A DNA stretch of 64,000 bases, taken from positions 744,001-808,000 of the forward strand of contig CATKHK010000003.1 of NCBI GenBank assembly GCA_949751835.1, read 5' to 3'. The notes under the pieces are model-generated. The model was given only the letters and a program-made list of their open reading frames with translations. It searched no databases and was not told the origin of the DNA. The position numbers were made by a program, and so were the translations under genes. This DNA comes from Blepharisma japonicum (Eukaryota; Ciliophora; Heterotrichea; Heterotrichida; Blepharismidae). This document shows positions 1 through 11,409 of the stretch, in pieces; position 1 is the first letter of the stretch; each line of letters begins with the position of its first letter.

Positions 1-7
1 ATTAACG

Positions 8-592
8 ATGAATGAACACTTCCCTAAAATCCAGCCAAACAAAAATATTTCTAAAGACGTTTCGTTCCAAAGCTTCCTCCCATCCTTCCCTAAGCTTCCA
101 AATTCAAAGCCAAAAGTTCAAAATTTTTTCAGAAAATACTCATATAGACGTTCAAGTGCCCAAAAAAATAACATTTCTTGAGAAGCCGACTCAAATTTTC
201 CCACATTCGGTTTAAAAGATGAGCAAAACTTAAGAAGTGCAAGCAGACAAATTGACAGCAAATTGAGTATCAGAAGAGACAGTAGCACCTCTGCTGAGAG
301 AAATGCTATTACAGAAGAAAGCGAGCGAATAAATAGAAAATGCAATAGAAAAAGCCCAAACTTATGTAGCCAAGCGACAAAAATACCTTTTCTAGCTAAA
401 CGGCCGACTGTTATTGAAAATCTTATAAGGAAACATATGAAACTTTTTCCGATGGATAATGAAGGAATAAAATCTGTGATCGGGCCTTCTATACATAGCT
501 CACAAAGTTTGAATAATTTCAGATTATTTAAAAATCGAAGAAATTTTAGCTCAAAATCTATAAATAGAATTAGCAGTAGAAAAGATATTTAA
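8..592 (+). CDS. Hypothetical basic Ser/Asn/Arg-rich protein (possibly 5'-partial)
   Basis: A 194-residue frame runs from ATG at 8 to TAA at 590-592 once the TGA near 180 is read as Trp. I recognise no domain. The protein is basic and rich in Ser, Asn, Arg and Lys, with a stretch SRKDI at the C-terminus and no membrane segment. The frame is open to the window's left edge, so the true start may lie outside. The next gene starts about 410 bp downstream on the same strand. Function unknown; low-complexity, probably largely disordered. Confidence 0.6.
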
Positions 593-1005
593 ACAGCTTT
601 ATTGCTAATTTGTATAATTAAAATACAATTTTTATTATACTTATTTTTAATTAATATTGAATACTGTGATTATTTAGCTAAACATCAATAATTTAAAAGT
701 TTTTTATTGAATAGATAACTTGAGGTTATTATAAATCGATAGTAAAATTGTCATATTATTTATAAATGTGAAGCTCATCTGCTAAGGTTTTTTTACGTTG
801 TTATTAAGAGTTATAATTTTTGGAGTTTTTTGGTAGGAAAGAAAAAATACGTCATTCTTATTGCTGATTGATATGAATTTTTATTTTTATCAATTTTAAA
901 AGGTTCGTTTTCATATGTTTTCCAATTTTAACATTTCCTTCTGTGCCGTAAAAATTAATATTCTGACAAAGAATAAAACCTCTTAACATTTTACTCCTAT
1001 TAATT
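593..1005. other. Intergenic, AT-rich
   Basis: Very AT-rich spacer between two plus-strand genes. I see no open frame, repeat or RNA-like fold worth naming. Confidence 0.6.
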
Positions 1006-4000
1006 ATGAAGGAAGAAAAGAATGATGAGCCTATTTTTCAAATCAGTTCATTAGAAAAATCTCACTCATTTATCCAATTCCTATGGAACACCCTCAAAGA
1101 GTCTATATTTGGTGGATTCTCATGCCTTTACGTTCCAAAAAAAAAGTCTTTTACAAACCTCACTACTCAAAAAATCATGGAAATATTGATAAATATTATT
1201 GTGTTTTTACAAATATCAAGACTTAACTGAAGGATTAACCTGAATCCAGACAACCAAAATTTGGAGCATTGAAAAATTCTTGGCTATGCAAGTTTTGACC
1301 AAATTTGTGCGGAATCAGGGACTTTATATACCTGCTTTGTAGGTTTTTCAGTTACAGTCTGGGGATGTGCAATATTTATTTTAATTTTTTCAATTATGAG
1401 CTATTATAAGAAAAAAATAAATGACTATCTGACCTTTTTTCCTCGACTTTTAGTAACATTTTTATCTACTATAGGATTTATCCCTTTTGTGCTAACTTTT
1501 ATGCTTACCCTGAAATACTCAGGCAAAAATGATAATACAGTAGAGGAATATAAAAACTGTGAAAATTGCAATTTAAATTGAGGCGCTTATGGACAGTTCG
1601 CTTCAATTTTTGGTTTAATATGAATATTTGCAATAACACATGGAGAAAAAATTTTTTGTGCTAGTTTAAGACATGCGTTTAAAGACCAAAATTTGAGGTC
1701 GAGGTCTCATTCAAAATTGTGCATTGAGACGAATTTTTTTTATTTTTTGACTGTAGTTATTTATGTTTTATTTAATTCTTATATTTTTTATCTACATCAA
1801 GTATTACTTATTATTTATCCAATTTTACTGATTTACAAGTATATCAAAAAAATACCTTATTATAATTCAATAGAAAATGAAATTGCAATAGCTCAAAACA
1901 CAGGGATTGCCTGTACAGCTGCAATATTTGTTTTTGGCGATGCTGTAGGTAATGATTATATTACGGTTTGGCTATTTTGAATGGTATTGCCTATTATAAT
2001 ATACTTTGCTTGGAATTTTTCAAAAAAACAATTTAAGCTTCGTCTTGATGTAAATGATAAAGTTTTAAAGGACCAGTACGATTTTGAGTATTTTATGAGG
2101 GCTAGACTGTTCGATAATCAGGCTTCAGATCCTAATGATATCTTAAACAGTTTTTCTGGGTCTTCGAAAATTGCAGGATTTGACCCTGACAAGCTGTTTG
2201 CTGTATGAGAATCTTACTACTGCATGGATGTGCTATCGGATGAAAGATTAGCCAGAATTAAGCTAAATAAAGCATTTTACATGAGATCAACACTTGAAGG
2301 CGATTTTCAAGTTTGAAAATGTAAAAATTCCCTAGAAGAACACTCGATTGGATACTATGACGATATAAGTACACTTTATTATATTTTAGAGCTAGAAAGT
2401 ATTAAGGAAAAAGACGAATTTTTATGCCACAAATTGCTTGACTTTTGAGGAGAAATTACAGCTGATAAGCCAAGAATGGCAAAACTTCATTATCTTTCAG
2501 GCCAATTATCAAAAACTTTAGATGAAGTTAAGAAAAGATATGCAGATTTGGTGAAAAGCTTTCCAGAAAATATATATTGTCATGAGCTTTATGGATCTTT
2601 ATTAATGGATATACTTAGAGATAATACTTCTGGGTTTAAGCTTATAAGCAAGAAAGAAAGATTTGTTTCGGTTCATAAAGAAGCCTCCAAGGCAAAATTT
2701 TGGAAGTTTTCTGAAATAAATGGATTTCTTATTGTATCTGCAGACCCTAAATTATTTGGGATAATTGTTTATGCTAATTCGAAGGCAGGAGAAATATTGT
2801 CTCAGCCGGCAAATCATATAATAGGCTCCAAGCTCAGCAATTACATTCCTGAGCCATTTTCTAAGAATCATGATGAATATTTAAGAAGATACCTTATAAA
2901 CTGCAAAAGCCCAGATGTATCGTCAATTATGTCTTATTTTTTGAAAACAGAACGAGGTTTCCTAGTCGGCTGTGACTTTAAAATCAGCTTAGTTTCCTTA
3001 ATAAACCACGTCTATTTTGTTGTGTCATTGGATGCGAATGCAAAGCATCGAGAATTCGCATTGGTTTCAGAAATTGGAGAAATTCACGCTCATAGCGAAC
3101 TTTTCCCTCAAATTATCTCAAAAGATAAAACAAACGTCACCAAAGAGTGTATCGATAACTTGATACCTGGGGTGACTTATTCTTCAATGAAGCCTCTTGA
3201 GCCTTGGATTATTTCACTTCACCACAAAGAAATTATGATAGTGAAAATCACTCATACCATATTATCCTCTTCTTTCAATTTTTTAATATTGGTCAATGAT
3301 CGTTTTGAAATCGAAATTTGGAAAAGAGGGGAAGATGCATTTCAGAAAGGGCAGATAGAAGAAACTTATATAAGCGAAATGGCCTCATTTAGTGACATGA
3401 AAAGAGTTTTGCATGTAAATATCAGCTCGAAAACATCAAAAATGTCAGCTATTTATTCAATGTCAATATCAGAGCTTGGTATGGCAATTGATAAAGAAAA
3501 ATACGAAAATGATGATAACCAAGAAAATAAGAGCAGCGTAAAAACTCTATCAGCATCTCAAGCAAGCAATTCTACATATAGCATTTTAAGTAATAGAGAT
3601 TTAGGTATCAGTCAAAGATTGGTAAAAGAATCAGAAGTAATGCTAAAGCTCTTTAAATGGATTTTATTTTTTTCTGTAAGGCTTATGCAGACTATAGCTA
3701 TTATTAGCATGAACATAATACTTTTGGTGTACATTTATCAACAAATAGCTCATTCTAATGATCTTAGTACTGTTAAAAATTTTGCAGGGATAATGCAAGA
3801 AGTGTCTGTAGAAGCTTATCTTGCATATGCGATTGATTTAAGCACGAACTATACAAGTATGGACCGCTCTTATTATAAAGCCCAGCTTATTGCTAGCTTA
3901 GAAAGGTTAAAAGTACTGCAGCCTACAATTTTAGATGACTATAGCAGGTGGAGCTATTGTGAGCACTCAGCTGTAGTCACACAAGACATAATTCCTGTCT

Positions 4001-5253
4001 ATAATCCAGGCCAGCCAGATTTTGCGACTTTTTCAAACCTTTATGATTTTGTTTCTCACGTGCTTAACCATGTATTTTTTATATAGGGAAATTCAATTAT
4101 AAATACAATGGATTCAGGAGAAGACTATATTCAAGATGAATTTTTTATAATAGATAATGGGATAGGAGGCGCATCAATTATGCTAAATTCTACTTTTGAA
4201 GGCCTCATTAACTGTGAAATTGATAAACTAGACACCAATGAAAGTGGCACCAAAATTTGTGTCTATATGGGCTTACTATTTTTAATTATTCTTGCCTCAA
4301 TCCTTATTTTCTTCTCTTTCAAGCTTAATAAGAAATATGACGCATTATGAAGCTACATACAAAATCAAGCAAATTTTGCATATATTGAGCTTTATCAATC
4401 CTGCCTAAATAGACTATCTACTTGCCATAACTATTGTGCTGATCAAGACGAAATAGAAATTCGTAGAAAGAAAAAGGTAAAGCCAAATGATTTTAAGACA
4501 AAAATTTACATAAAGTTTATAGGATTTTGTGCAATTATTGTAGTATTGACTGCAGTTTATTATTTTGTGATTGGATATGTATTTTATCCTTCATGCAAAG
4601 AAAATTTGGTAAAGCGGTATATTTTACTGGGAGCTTTTTTGCATAGAATTCCTATAGTTTCTGAGATGACTTACTGAACTAGTGAATTAGCATTCCATGG
4701 CGATGATTCTCTTAAAACAAAATCAGGCCTAGAACATCCATTTCGAGACCCTGATACTATGCTCGGTGACGCAATAAGCCGATTTAGCCTTTTAAGCAAA
4801 ATTATTATCGCTCCATCCAATAGAGATATGTACTCAAAAACCTTAAAATGAAAATTTTTTGAAGGAAATACACAAGACGTTGACTCAATTTTTGCACAAG
4901 GGACTTATATAGCTTCAAATATGTTAGTGTTTGATGCATCATATATGTCTTTTTCTAATGCTAGTGGGCTAGACTTAAGGATTACAAAATTTATACAGAG
5001 AATGAGCTCTTTGCAAGGAATGATTCAAGAAAGAACTATAGTAATAGACCATGACTCAAAGGTTTATGTTGAAAATCAGTTCAATTCTTTTTTCAATGTT
5101 ACTGTATGCTATTGCTGGATTTGTTTGGCTTTGTTTTTTTGCTTGTATTCGCCTATGATAAATAGAGAAAAAAGAAAATTGAATAAATTGCAAGAAATAT
5201 CAGCACTGATACCTCCTTCTTTAGATAATAGAAATAAAGGCAATAATAAATAA
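1006..5253 (+). CDS. Multi-pass membrane protein with PAS-like domain, TmcB type (copy A)
   Basis: About 1,400 residues after reading many TGA codons as Trp and removing three 15-nt introns (3590-3604, 3676-3690, 4072-4086). The N-terminal third has roughly six to seven hydrophobic segments (about residues 55-340). A cytosolic part with the motif YCHELYGSLL follows, then a PAS-like domain near residues 570-700 (NGFLIVSADPKLFG...ANSKAGEILSQ). Further membrane segments lie near residues 880-905, 1066-1095, 1155-1180 and 1345-1370. This architecture matches the large tiny-macrocysts (TmcB/TmcC) family that is abundant in ciliates; its biochemical role is unknown, possibly sensory. A tandem paralogue follows at 5927-10159 and aligns along the whole length, which confirms the model and start. 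Family name is moderately secure; function is not. Confidence 0.85.
3590..3604 (+). other. 15-nt intron without in-frame stop (copy A, intron 1)
   Basis: GTAATAGAGATTTAG, phase 1, with A at position 10. It has no stop in the gene's frame, so it would be missed by frame reading. It sits exactly where copy B has the clear intron 8502-8516; removing both makes the proteins align (...S-ISQ versus ...G-INQ). Inferred from paralogue comparison. Confidence 0.8.
3676..3690 (+). other. 15-nt intron without in-frame stop (copy A, intron 2)
   Basis: GTAAGGCTTATGCAG, phase 0, A at position 10. It would read through as five residues, but copy B has an obligatory intron at the same site (8588-8602, carrying a stop). 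Without it both copies join FS directly to a TII/AII-SMN membrane segment. Confidence 0.8.
4072..4086 (+). other. 15-nt intron (copy A, intron 3)
   Basis: GTATTTTTTATATAG, phase 0, with an in-frame TAG as its last codon, so splicing is needed for the protein to continue. The same position is interrupted in copy B (8984-8998). Confidence 0.9.
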
Positions 5254-5926
5254 TGAAAAATAGAAAATTATTTAAATAGGGATTTCGTCGAAAAGTAGAA
5301 ATGGAAAAGGAGATTTACCAATAATGCTGAATTTCTCATTTCAAGGCCTCTTTGGATTGTAAAGATGATTTAAACTTTATGAGCATGTAATAAACATTTT
5401 TATTTTTATGGGTTGCGATTTCTTGTTTTCTCAGCTTGATTTTTATATTAGATTTCATTGCATATTTCTTCTAATTTCTGAAGCCATATATGGGTAATAT
5501 TTCTTAGCACTAATTCTGGGGAAGTGGCAATTAGTAGAATTAGCCATGAGTGGTCATCCTATAAAGCAGCAAGTACACTAAAATATTTAATAGATTGATT
5601 TAAAATAATCAAAAAATTATATCTTTTAAAAAGATTCGATATATGCTAATCAAACTATATCACCCTACCTCAAGGATGCTTTAATCAGAAAATGTGCAGA
5701 TTTTTAAAGTTTAATCTGCCTCTCAAGATATAGGAAGCTTGATAAAAAATTTTTTGTTAATGTGATCTTTACTCAATCAATGATAATGGCTATGCATAAT
5801 CATTTATTCCAAAGTTGGTAAATGAAAAATAATAATTAAATATATAACTGCTTCTTTTCATATGCAACATAATAAAATTGATATTTTTTAAAACAATTAG
5901 TTCTTTAATATAATACTGATTCAATT
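5254..5926. other. Intergenic between the tandem TmcB-type copies
   Basis: AT-rich spacer. I see no gene, repeat or fold. It does not obviously resemble the 593-1005 spacer upstream of copy A, so the duplication is old enough for flanks to have diverged. Confidence 0.5.
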
Positions 5927-8900
5927 ATGGCTGAAGAATTGAATGATGGACTTGCTGTTCGAAATAATGCATTTGAAAAATCACATTCCTTTGTCAATTT
6001 TGCATTAAAAACAGTAAAAGAGTCTATTTTTGGCGGATTTTGTTGCCTTTCTGCAGCAAAAAAAAAGACTGTCTACAATCTAACCATACAAAAATTTGTG
6101 AAAATATTGACAAGCACAATAATTTTTTTACAAATATCTCGCCTAAATTGAAAGATTGATATCGACCCAGATAATCAAAGACTAGAACATTGGAAAATCC
6201 TTGGATATGCTAGCTTTGACCAAATCTTTGCTGAATTTGGAAACTTAAACCTGTGTTTTATAGGATTTTCTATTATAGTATGAATATGTACATTATTTAT
6301 TGTAATTTTTTCACTTATGAGCTACTACGAGAAAAATATTAGCGAATATTTAACTTTTATTCCAAAATTACTGATGATATTTTTAGCAACAATAGGATAT
6401 ATCCCTTTCCTATTAATTTTTTTACTAACAATAAAATATTCAGTTAAGGATCAAAATACAGTCGATGAGTTTCGAAACTGTCAGAACTGCAATTTAAATT
6501 TAGGAGTATATGGAATAATATTTTCAATTTTTAGCTTAATTTGTCTACTTGCTATATCACATGGAGAGAAAATCTTTTGTACCAATTTGAGACATTCTTT
6601 TAAAAATCAAAATTTAAGCACAAAATCCCATTCAAAGCTGAGCATCCAAACCAATTTGTTTTATTTTGTAGTGATAATTGTTTATGTTATAGTTAATTCC
6701 TATAGTGATTATCCCCATCAGCTTTTACTTATTGTTTATCCTATTATACTTATTTACAATTATATTAAATATATCCCTTTTTATAACCCAATAGTAAATG
6801 AAATCGCTATTACTAAAAACATCGGAATTTCTTTAACAGCTGTCATTTTTGTATTTGGAAATCTTGTAGGTAATGATTATATTACTATATTACTGTTTTG
6901 GATTGTGATGCCTATTATTACTTATTTTATTTTAAGTTTTGCAAAATCTAAAATAAGATTTCATCTTGGCAAAAATAAAGAAACCTTGAAAAATCAGTAT
7001 GAATTTGAGTGCTTATTAAGGTCAAAATTATCTGCTAATGGAGATTTTGATGCTATAGATATATTAAAAAAGTTTTCTGCTTCTTTAGAAATTGAAGGAT
7101 TTGATCATGACAAAATATTTGCTGTTTGGGAAGCTTATTATTGCATTGATGTACTATCAGATGAAAGATTAGCCAGAATTAAGCTAAATAAAGCCGTTTC
7201 TATGAGGTCAACTCTTGAAGGAGATTTCCAAGTCTGAAAATGCCAAAAATTACTAGAAGAGCACTCAATTGGATTTTATGAAGACATAAGCACACTTTAC
7301 TATATTTTCGAATTAGAAAAAATTAAGAAAAAAGACGAAATTTTATGTAGGAAATTGCTTGATTTTTGAGGAGAAATTACATCTGATAAGCCTATGATGG
7401 CAAATCTCCAGCATCTATCAGATGAATTATCAAGAAAATTAGATGAGGTAAAAAAAGGCTATTCAGATTTATCGAAAAGTTTCCCAAATAATATTTATTG
7501 TCATGAACTTTATGGGTCTTTATTAATTGATATTCTTAAAAACAATGATATTGGGTTTAAACTTTTGAGCCGAAAAGATGGTCTGCTATCATTTCAAAAA
7601 GAAGCCTCCAAATCAAAATTTTGGAAATATTCTGAAATTAATGGCTTTCTAATTGTATCTGCTGACCCAAAATTATTCGGAACTATCATATATGCAAATT
7701 TTCATGCAGGTCAAATATTATCACAACCAGTAAGCCAAATTATTGGATCAAAGCTTAGTAGTTATATTCCTGAGCCATTTTCTGAAAATCATGATAAATA
7801 TTTAAAAAAATTTCTATCAAATTGTAAAAACCCTGATGTAGAGCCTACAATGTCCTATTTTCTGAAAAATGAGCGAGGATATTTAGTAGGCTGTGATTTT
7901 AAAATAACCCTCATTTCTTTAATTGAGCATATTTATTTTTTTATTTCATTGAACCCCAATGTAAAGCATCGAGAATTTGCTTTAGTTTCTGATTATGGCG
8001 AAATATATGCTTATAGTGAATTATTCCCACACATTATTTATAATAATAAAGTAAATCTAGCCAATGAATTAGCAGATAATATAATTCCTGGAGTTGAATT
8101 TTCTGCAATGAAACCTCTTGAACCGCTACTTATTTCACTTAATTCCAAAGAAATTTTGCTTGTAAAAATCACGCATGCAGTTTTGACATCTTCTTTTACA
8201 TTTTTAGTTCTTATTGATAATTATAATGAAATCGAAGCTTGAAAAAGAGGAGAAGACGCAATCCAAAAAAGAGAAAAAAAATATAAAAATGAAAATAATT
8301 TAGCAAATGATGTGAAAAAGACTAAAACTGTGAGTACAAGTCCAAAGGCGAATCATCACAGGCTATCTGCTATTTATTCAGTAGCAGAAATAGGGTATAC
8401 GATAGAAAATGGAAAAAATAAAGAGTATGGAGAAAGTAAAGAGAATGTTAAAACTCCATATACTGCTGCAGAAAGTACTTCAGCATATAATGCTGTTTCC
8501 GGTAATTAATATATAGGCATTAATCAAATTACGGTTAAAGAATCTGAGACCATGCTGAGATTTTTCAAGTGGATATTGATTTTCTCAGTAAAATATAATT
8601 AGATTCTGACTATTATTAGTATGAATATTGTAATTTTGGTGTACATCAACCAGCAAATAACCCATTCAAATGACCTCACCACTGTTAAAGATATTGCAGG
8701 AATTATGCAAGAAATTTCTGTAGAAGCTTATCTATCATATGCAATAGGTTTATGTCACATTCATTCTACTATGAACTGCTCTTACTACAAAGCTCAGTTT
8801 AGTGCCAGCTTAGAAAGGTTACGAGCATTGCAACTTACCATTATAGATGACTATAGTAAATGAAGTTATTGTGATCATTCATCAATAGTGACAGAAGAAA

Positions 8901-10159
8901 TTGTTCCAGTATATAACCCTGGCATGACAGACTATGTAAGTTTTTCAAATCTCTATGGTTTTGTATCAGATACCCTTAAGCACGTATTATTAATATAGGG
9001 ATATTTGTTCCTTAATGAAGCTGATTCTAGTAAAAATTATACTTATGATGAACTGTTTTTGATAAATAATGGACTAGGAGGTGCATCTATAATGCTGAAT
9101 TCTTCTTTTGAAGGGCTTTTAAACTGCGAAACTGATAGATTGCATAAAAATGAAAAGAGCACAATGATTTTTGTATATATAGGCCAAGAATTTTTATGGG
9201 TACTCAGCTTGATTTTTGTGATATTTTCTTTCAAATTTAATAAAATGTACAATAAACTTTGAAATTATATCAAAAATCAAGCAAATTCTTCATATATTGA
9301 GCTGCACCAAGCATGTGCAAAAAGATTGTCTTCATTTCATAATTATTTACCTGATCAAGAAGATCTTGAAGTAAAACAAAGAAAAGAGCCTAGACCGTTT
9401 ACTTTGAAACCAAGAATCTACATAAAATTCTTATGTCTTTGCTCAGTTATCGTAATATTAACTTCCATATATTATTTTTCAATTGAATATATATTTTATC
9501 CTTCATGCAGAGAAAATTTGCTCAAAAGATATTTATTATTTGAAGCATTTTTATACAGAATCCCTGTAATTTCTGAAATTATTTTTTGGACTATTAATTT
9601 AGCATATAATGGTAAGGAAACTTTAAAAAAAATAAATGGCTTAGAATTCCCATTTCAAGCTCCTGAAACTATGCAAGAAGAAGCCATAAACAGATTTAAC
9701 CTTTTAAGCCGCATTATTGTGGACCCTTCTAATTATGGCATGTACTCAGATGACCTAAAATTCAAATTTTTCGAAGGAAATACAAACCCAGATCCAGTAT
9801 ATGCTCAAGGTACTTATATAGCAGCAGGTGTACTTCTTATGGACGCAAAATATATTTCTTATTCTAATTCTAGCGATGTAGATACTCTTGTACCAAAGTT
9901 TATCCAAAGAATGATCACATTTCAAGGAATGGTCTTATCAAGAATATCTGTAATTGATGATGATTCCAAAATTTATGTGGAAAATCAATTAAGCTCAGTA
10001 TTTTGAGCAACATTTTTATATTCTGGGATTTGCATTGGACTATATTTTTGCTTATATTTGCCTTTTATAAGGATCGAAAAAAGAAAATTGAGAAAATTAC
10101 AAGAAATTTCTGCGATGATTCCGAAAGTTTTTGATATGAAAATTAAGAGAAATAATTAA
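5927..10159 (+). CDS. Multi-pass membrane protein with PAS-like domain, TmcB type (copy B)
   Basis: Tandem paralogue of the gene at 1006-5253. After TGA is read as Trp and three 15-nt introns are removed (8502-8516, 8588-8602, 8984-8998) it gives about 1,395 residues, ending NNstop at 10157-10159. Hydrophobic N-terminal block, PAS-like domain (NGFLIVSADPKLFG at about 7640-7680) and C-terminal membrane segments are all in the same order as copy A. Several Trp codons that are TGA in copy A are TGG here (for example AVWE at about 7122), which supports both the code and selection on the protein. It converges on the gene at 10171-10977 with only 11 bp between stops. Role unknown; likely a membrane sensor or scaffold. 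Confidence 0.85.
8502..8516 (+). other. 15-nt intron (copy B, intron 1)
   Basis: GTAATTAATATATAG, phase 1, A at position 10; contains a stop in the gene frame. Position shared with copy A 3590-3604. Confidence 0.9.
8588..8602 (+). other. 15-nt intron (copy B, intron 2)
   Basis: GTAAAATATAATTAG, phase 0, A at position 10, terminal in-frame TAG. Shared with copy A 3676-3690. Confidence 0.9.
8984..8998 (+). other. 15-nt intron (copy B, intron 3)
   Basis: GTATTATTAATATAG, phase 0, A at position 10, terminal in-frame TAG. Shared with copy A 4072-4086. Confidence 0.9.
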
Positions 10160-10170
10160 TTTTTTAAGGA

Positions 10171-10977
10171 TTATAATGCTCTGTATTTGTATTTCAGATA
10201 TAGAATAGCTCATGGAGGAAAAATAGGGATGTTTGGCTTCTCGTTTTCTCCAATAGCATTTAGTGCTATATGGAATTCTTCTTCTTTGCTGATTATTAAA
10301 TCTTCCTTTGAGAAACTCCCAGTTAATAAGTTGTCATATTCCAAAATTTTATTGTTATCGGAGCAAGCATCTTCAATTGCTGATCCTAAATTATTGATAT
10401 CAATATCTCTTATAGGTATTTTTTCTATTTCTATTTCTTTTTCATTTAAAATAGTTAATCTTTTAGGATTTTCATATAAACAGCTCAAATTGCCAATATC
10501 AAATGCAGAATTTTCTGAAAAAGAAGCAGCCCCATATTGAGATTGAGGGTAATTATCAACTAAGTTTAAATACTTGATTTTCCATATTAAACTGTTTATC
10601 ATCAGATTATCTTCAATAGGAATAGGTTCAATTCTCTCTTTAATGCAAAATTCAGAATTTACAGTAGCTTTAAATATAGTGAGAATAATTTTTGACTGAT
10701 TTTGCAGAGCAATTGTCCAATGAAGAATTTTTATTTGGCTTGGATTTGGCAAAGAAAGACGAGAATTTACCAATATATCGACTTGATAAAAGCCATCTGA
10801 AATATATTGGCCATTTAAGTTTGCATTAAATACTAGTGTGCATGGGTCATCATTCATTAAACTTTCACCAATTAATGGATTGTTTTCATCTTCGTAAGGG
10901 TAAATTCCTGGGTCACTATTTAGATGCTTTATCTCTAAAAATCTTGAAATCAAATAAGGAAGGCGGGAAACAGCCAT
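10171..10977 (-). CDS. Hypothetical protein, beta-rich, no family recognised
   Basis: A 268-residue frame from ATG at 10977; a TGA near 10210 is read as Trp, so the protein continues about twelve residues further, to TAA at 10171. It has no signal peptide or membrane span. The middle (residues 45-115) alternates hydrophobic and polar residues like a beta-sandwich, with SQIKILHWTIALQNQSK as its clearest block; the last 90 residues are acidic with many Asp, Glu and Asn. I considered C2-like and HORMA-like folds but cannot support either. It converges with the membrane gene on its left. Confidence 0.75.
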
Positions 10978-11409
10978 TTATTACTTGATTTTGTAAGCGG
11001 CTTGTATAAGTAAATATATGAGTAAAAATTGTTACAAGAATATTTATTTAGCTAGACATAAATCAGTTTTCTTTTTTGCGCATTTTTTAATTAAGAATAA
11101 GGTAAATATACAATGGGAAAATCCAATGATATAAATTTTCTCGTAAAAACTGAGGTTTTTAGCTTGAATTTTCCTTATTCTGCACAGTCCCTTTTAATGT
11201 TATTACCAATTATTTCTAAAAAATTACATCAATTAATAAATTGGTTTTTAATTCATAATCTGGCTAAATTCTTGAGCAATAAAGTTACTATAACCACTCA
11301 AGGTATGATTTTAAGCGCTGAAAAATAAAAATTACCTTAAAAAATAAATGCTCTTGGCATATATTGTCGGAATACAAAATCTTTTAAAATTCATGGCGTA
11401 AATAATAAA
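10978..11409. other. Intergenic, divergent promoter region
   Basis: Region between a minus-strand gene and the plus-strand V-ATPase gene, so it should hold both promoters. A 71-codon frame at 11113-11328 is AT-rich and looks fortuitous. No motif recognised. Confidence 0.5.

Noticed and set aside
118-345. Minus-strand frame opposite the first gene
   Set aside because: Shadow of the plus-strand coding frame.
10187-10540. Plus-strand frame opposite the gene at 10171-10977
   Set aside because: Antisense shadow; the minus-strand frame is longer and has the conserved start.
11113-11328. 71-codon plus-strand frame before the V-ATPase gene
   Set aside because: AT-driven composition, no homology recognised, lies in a promoter region.
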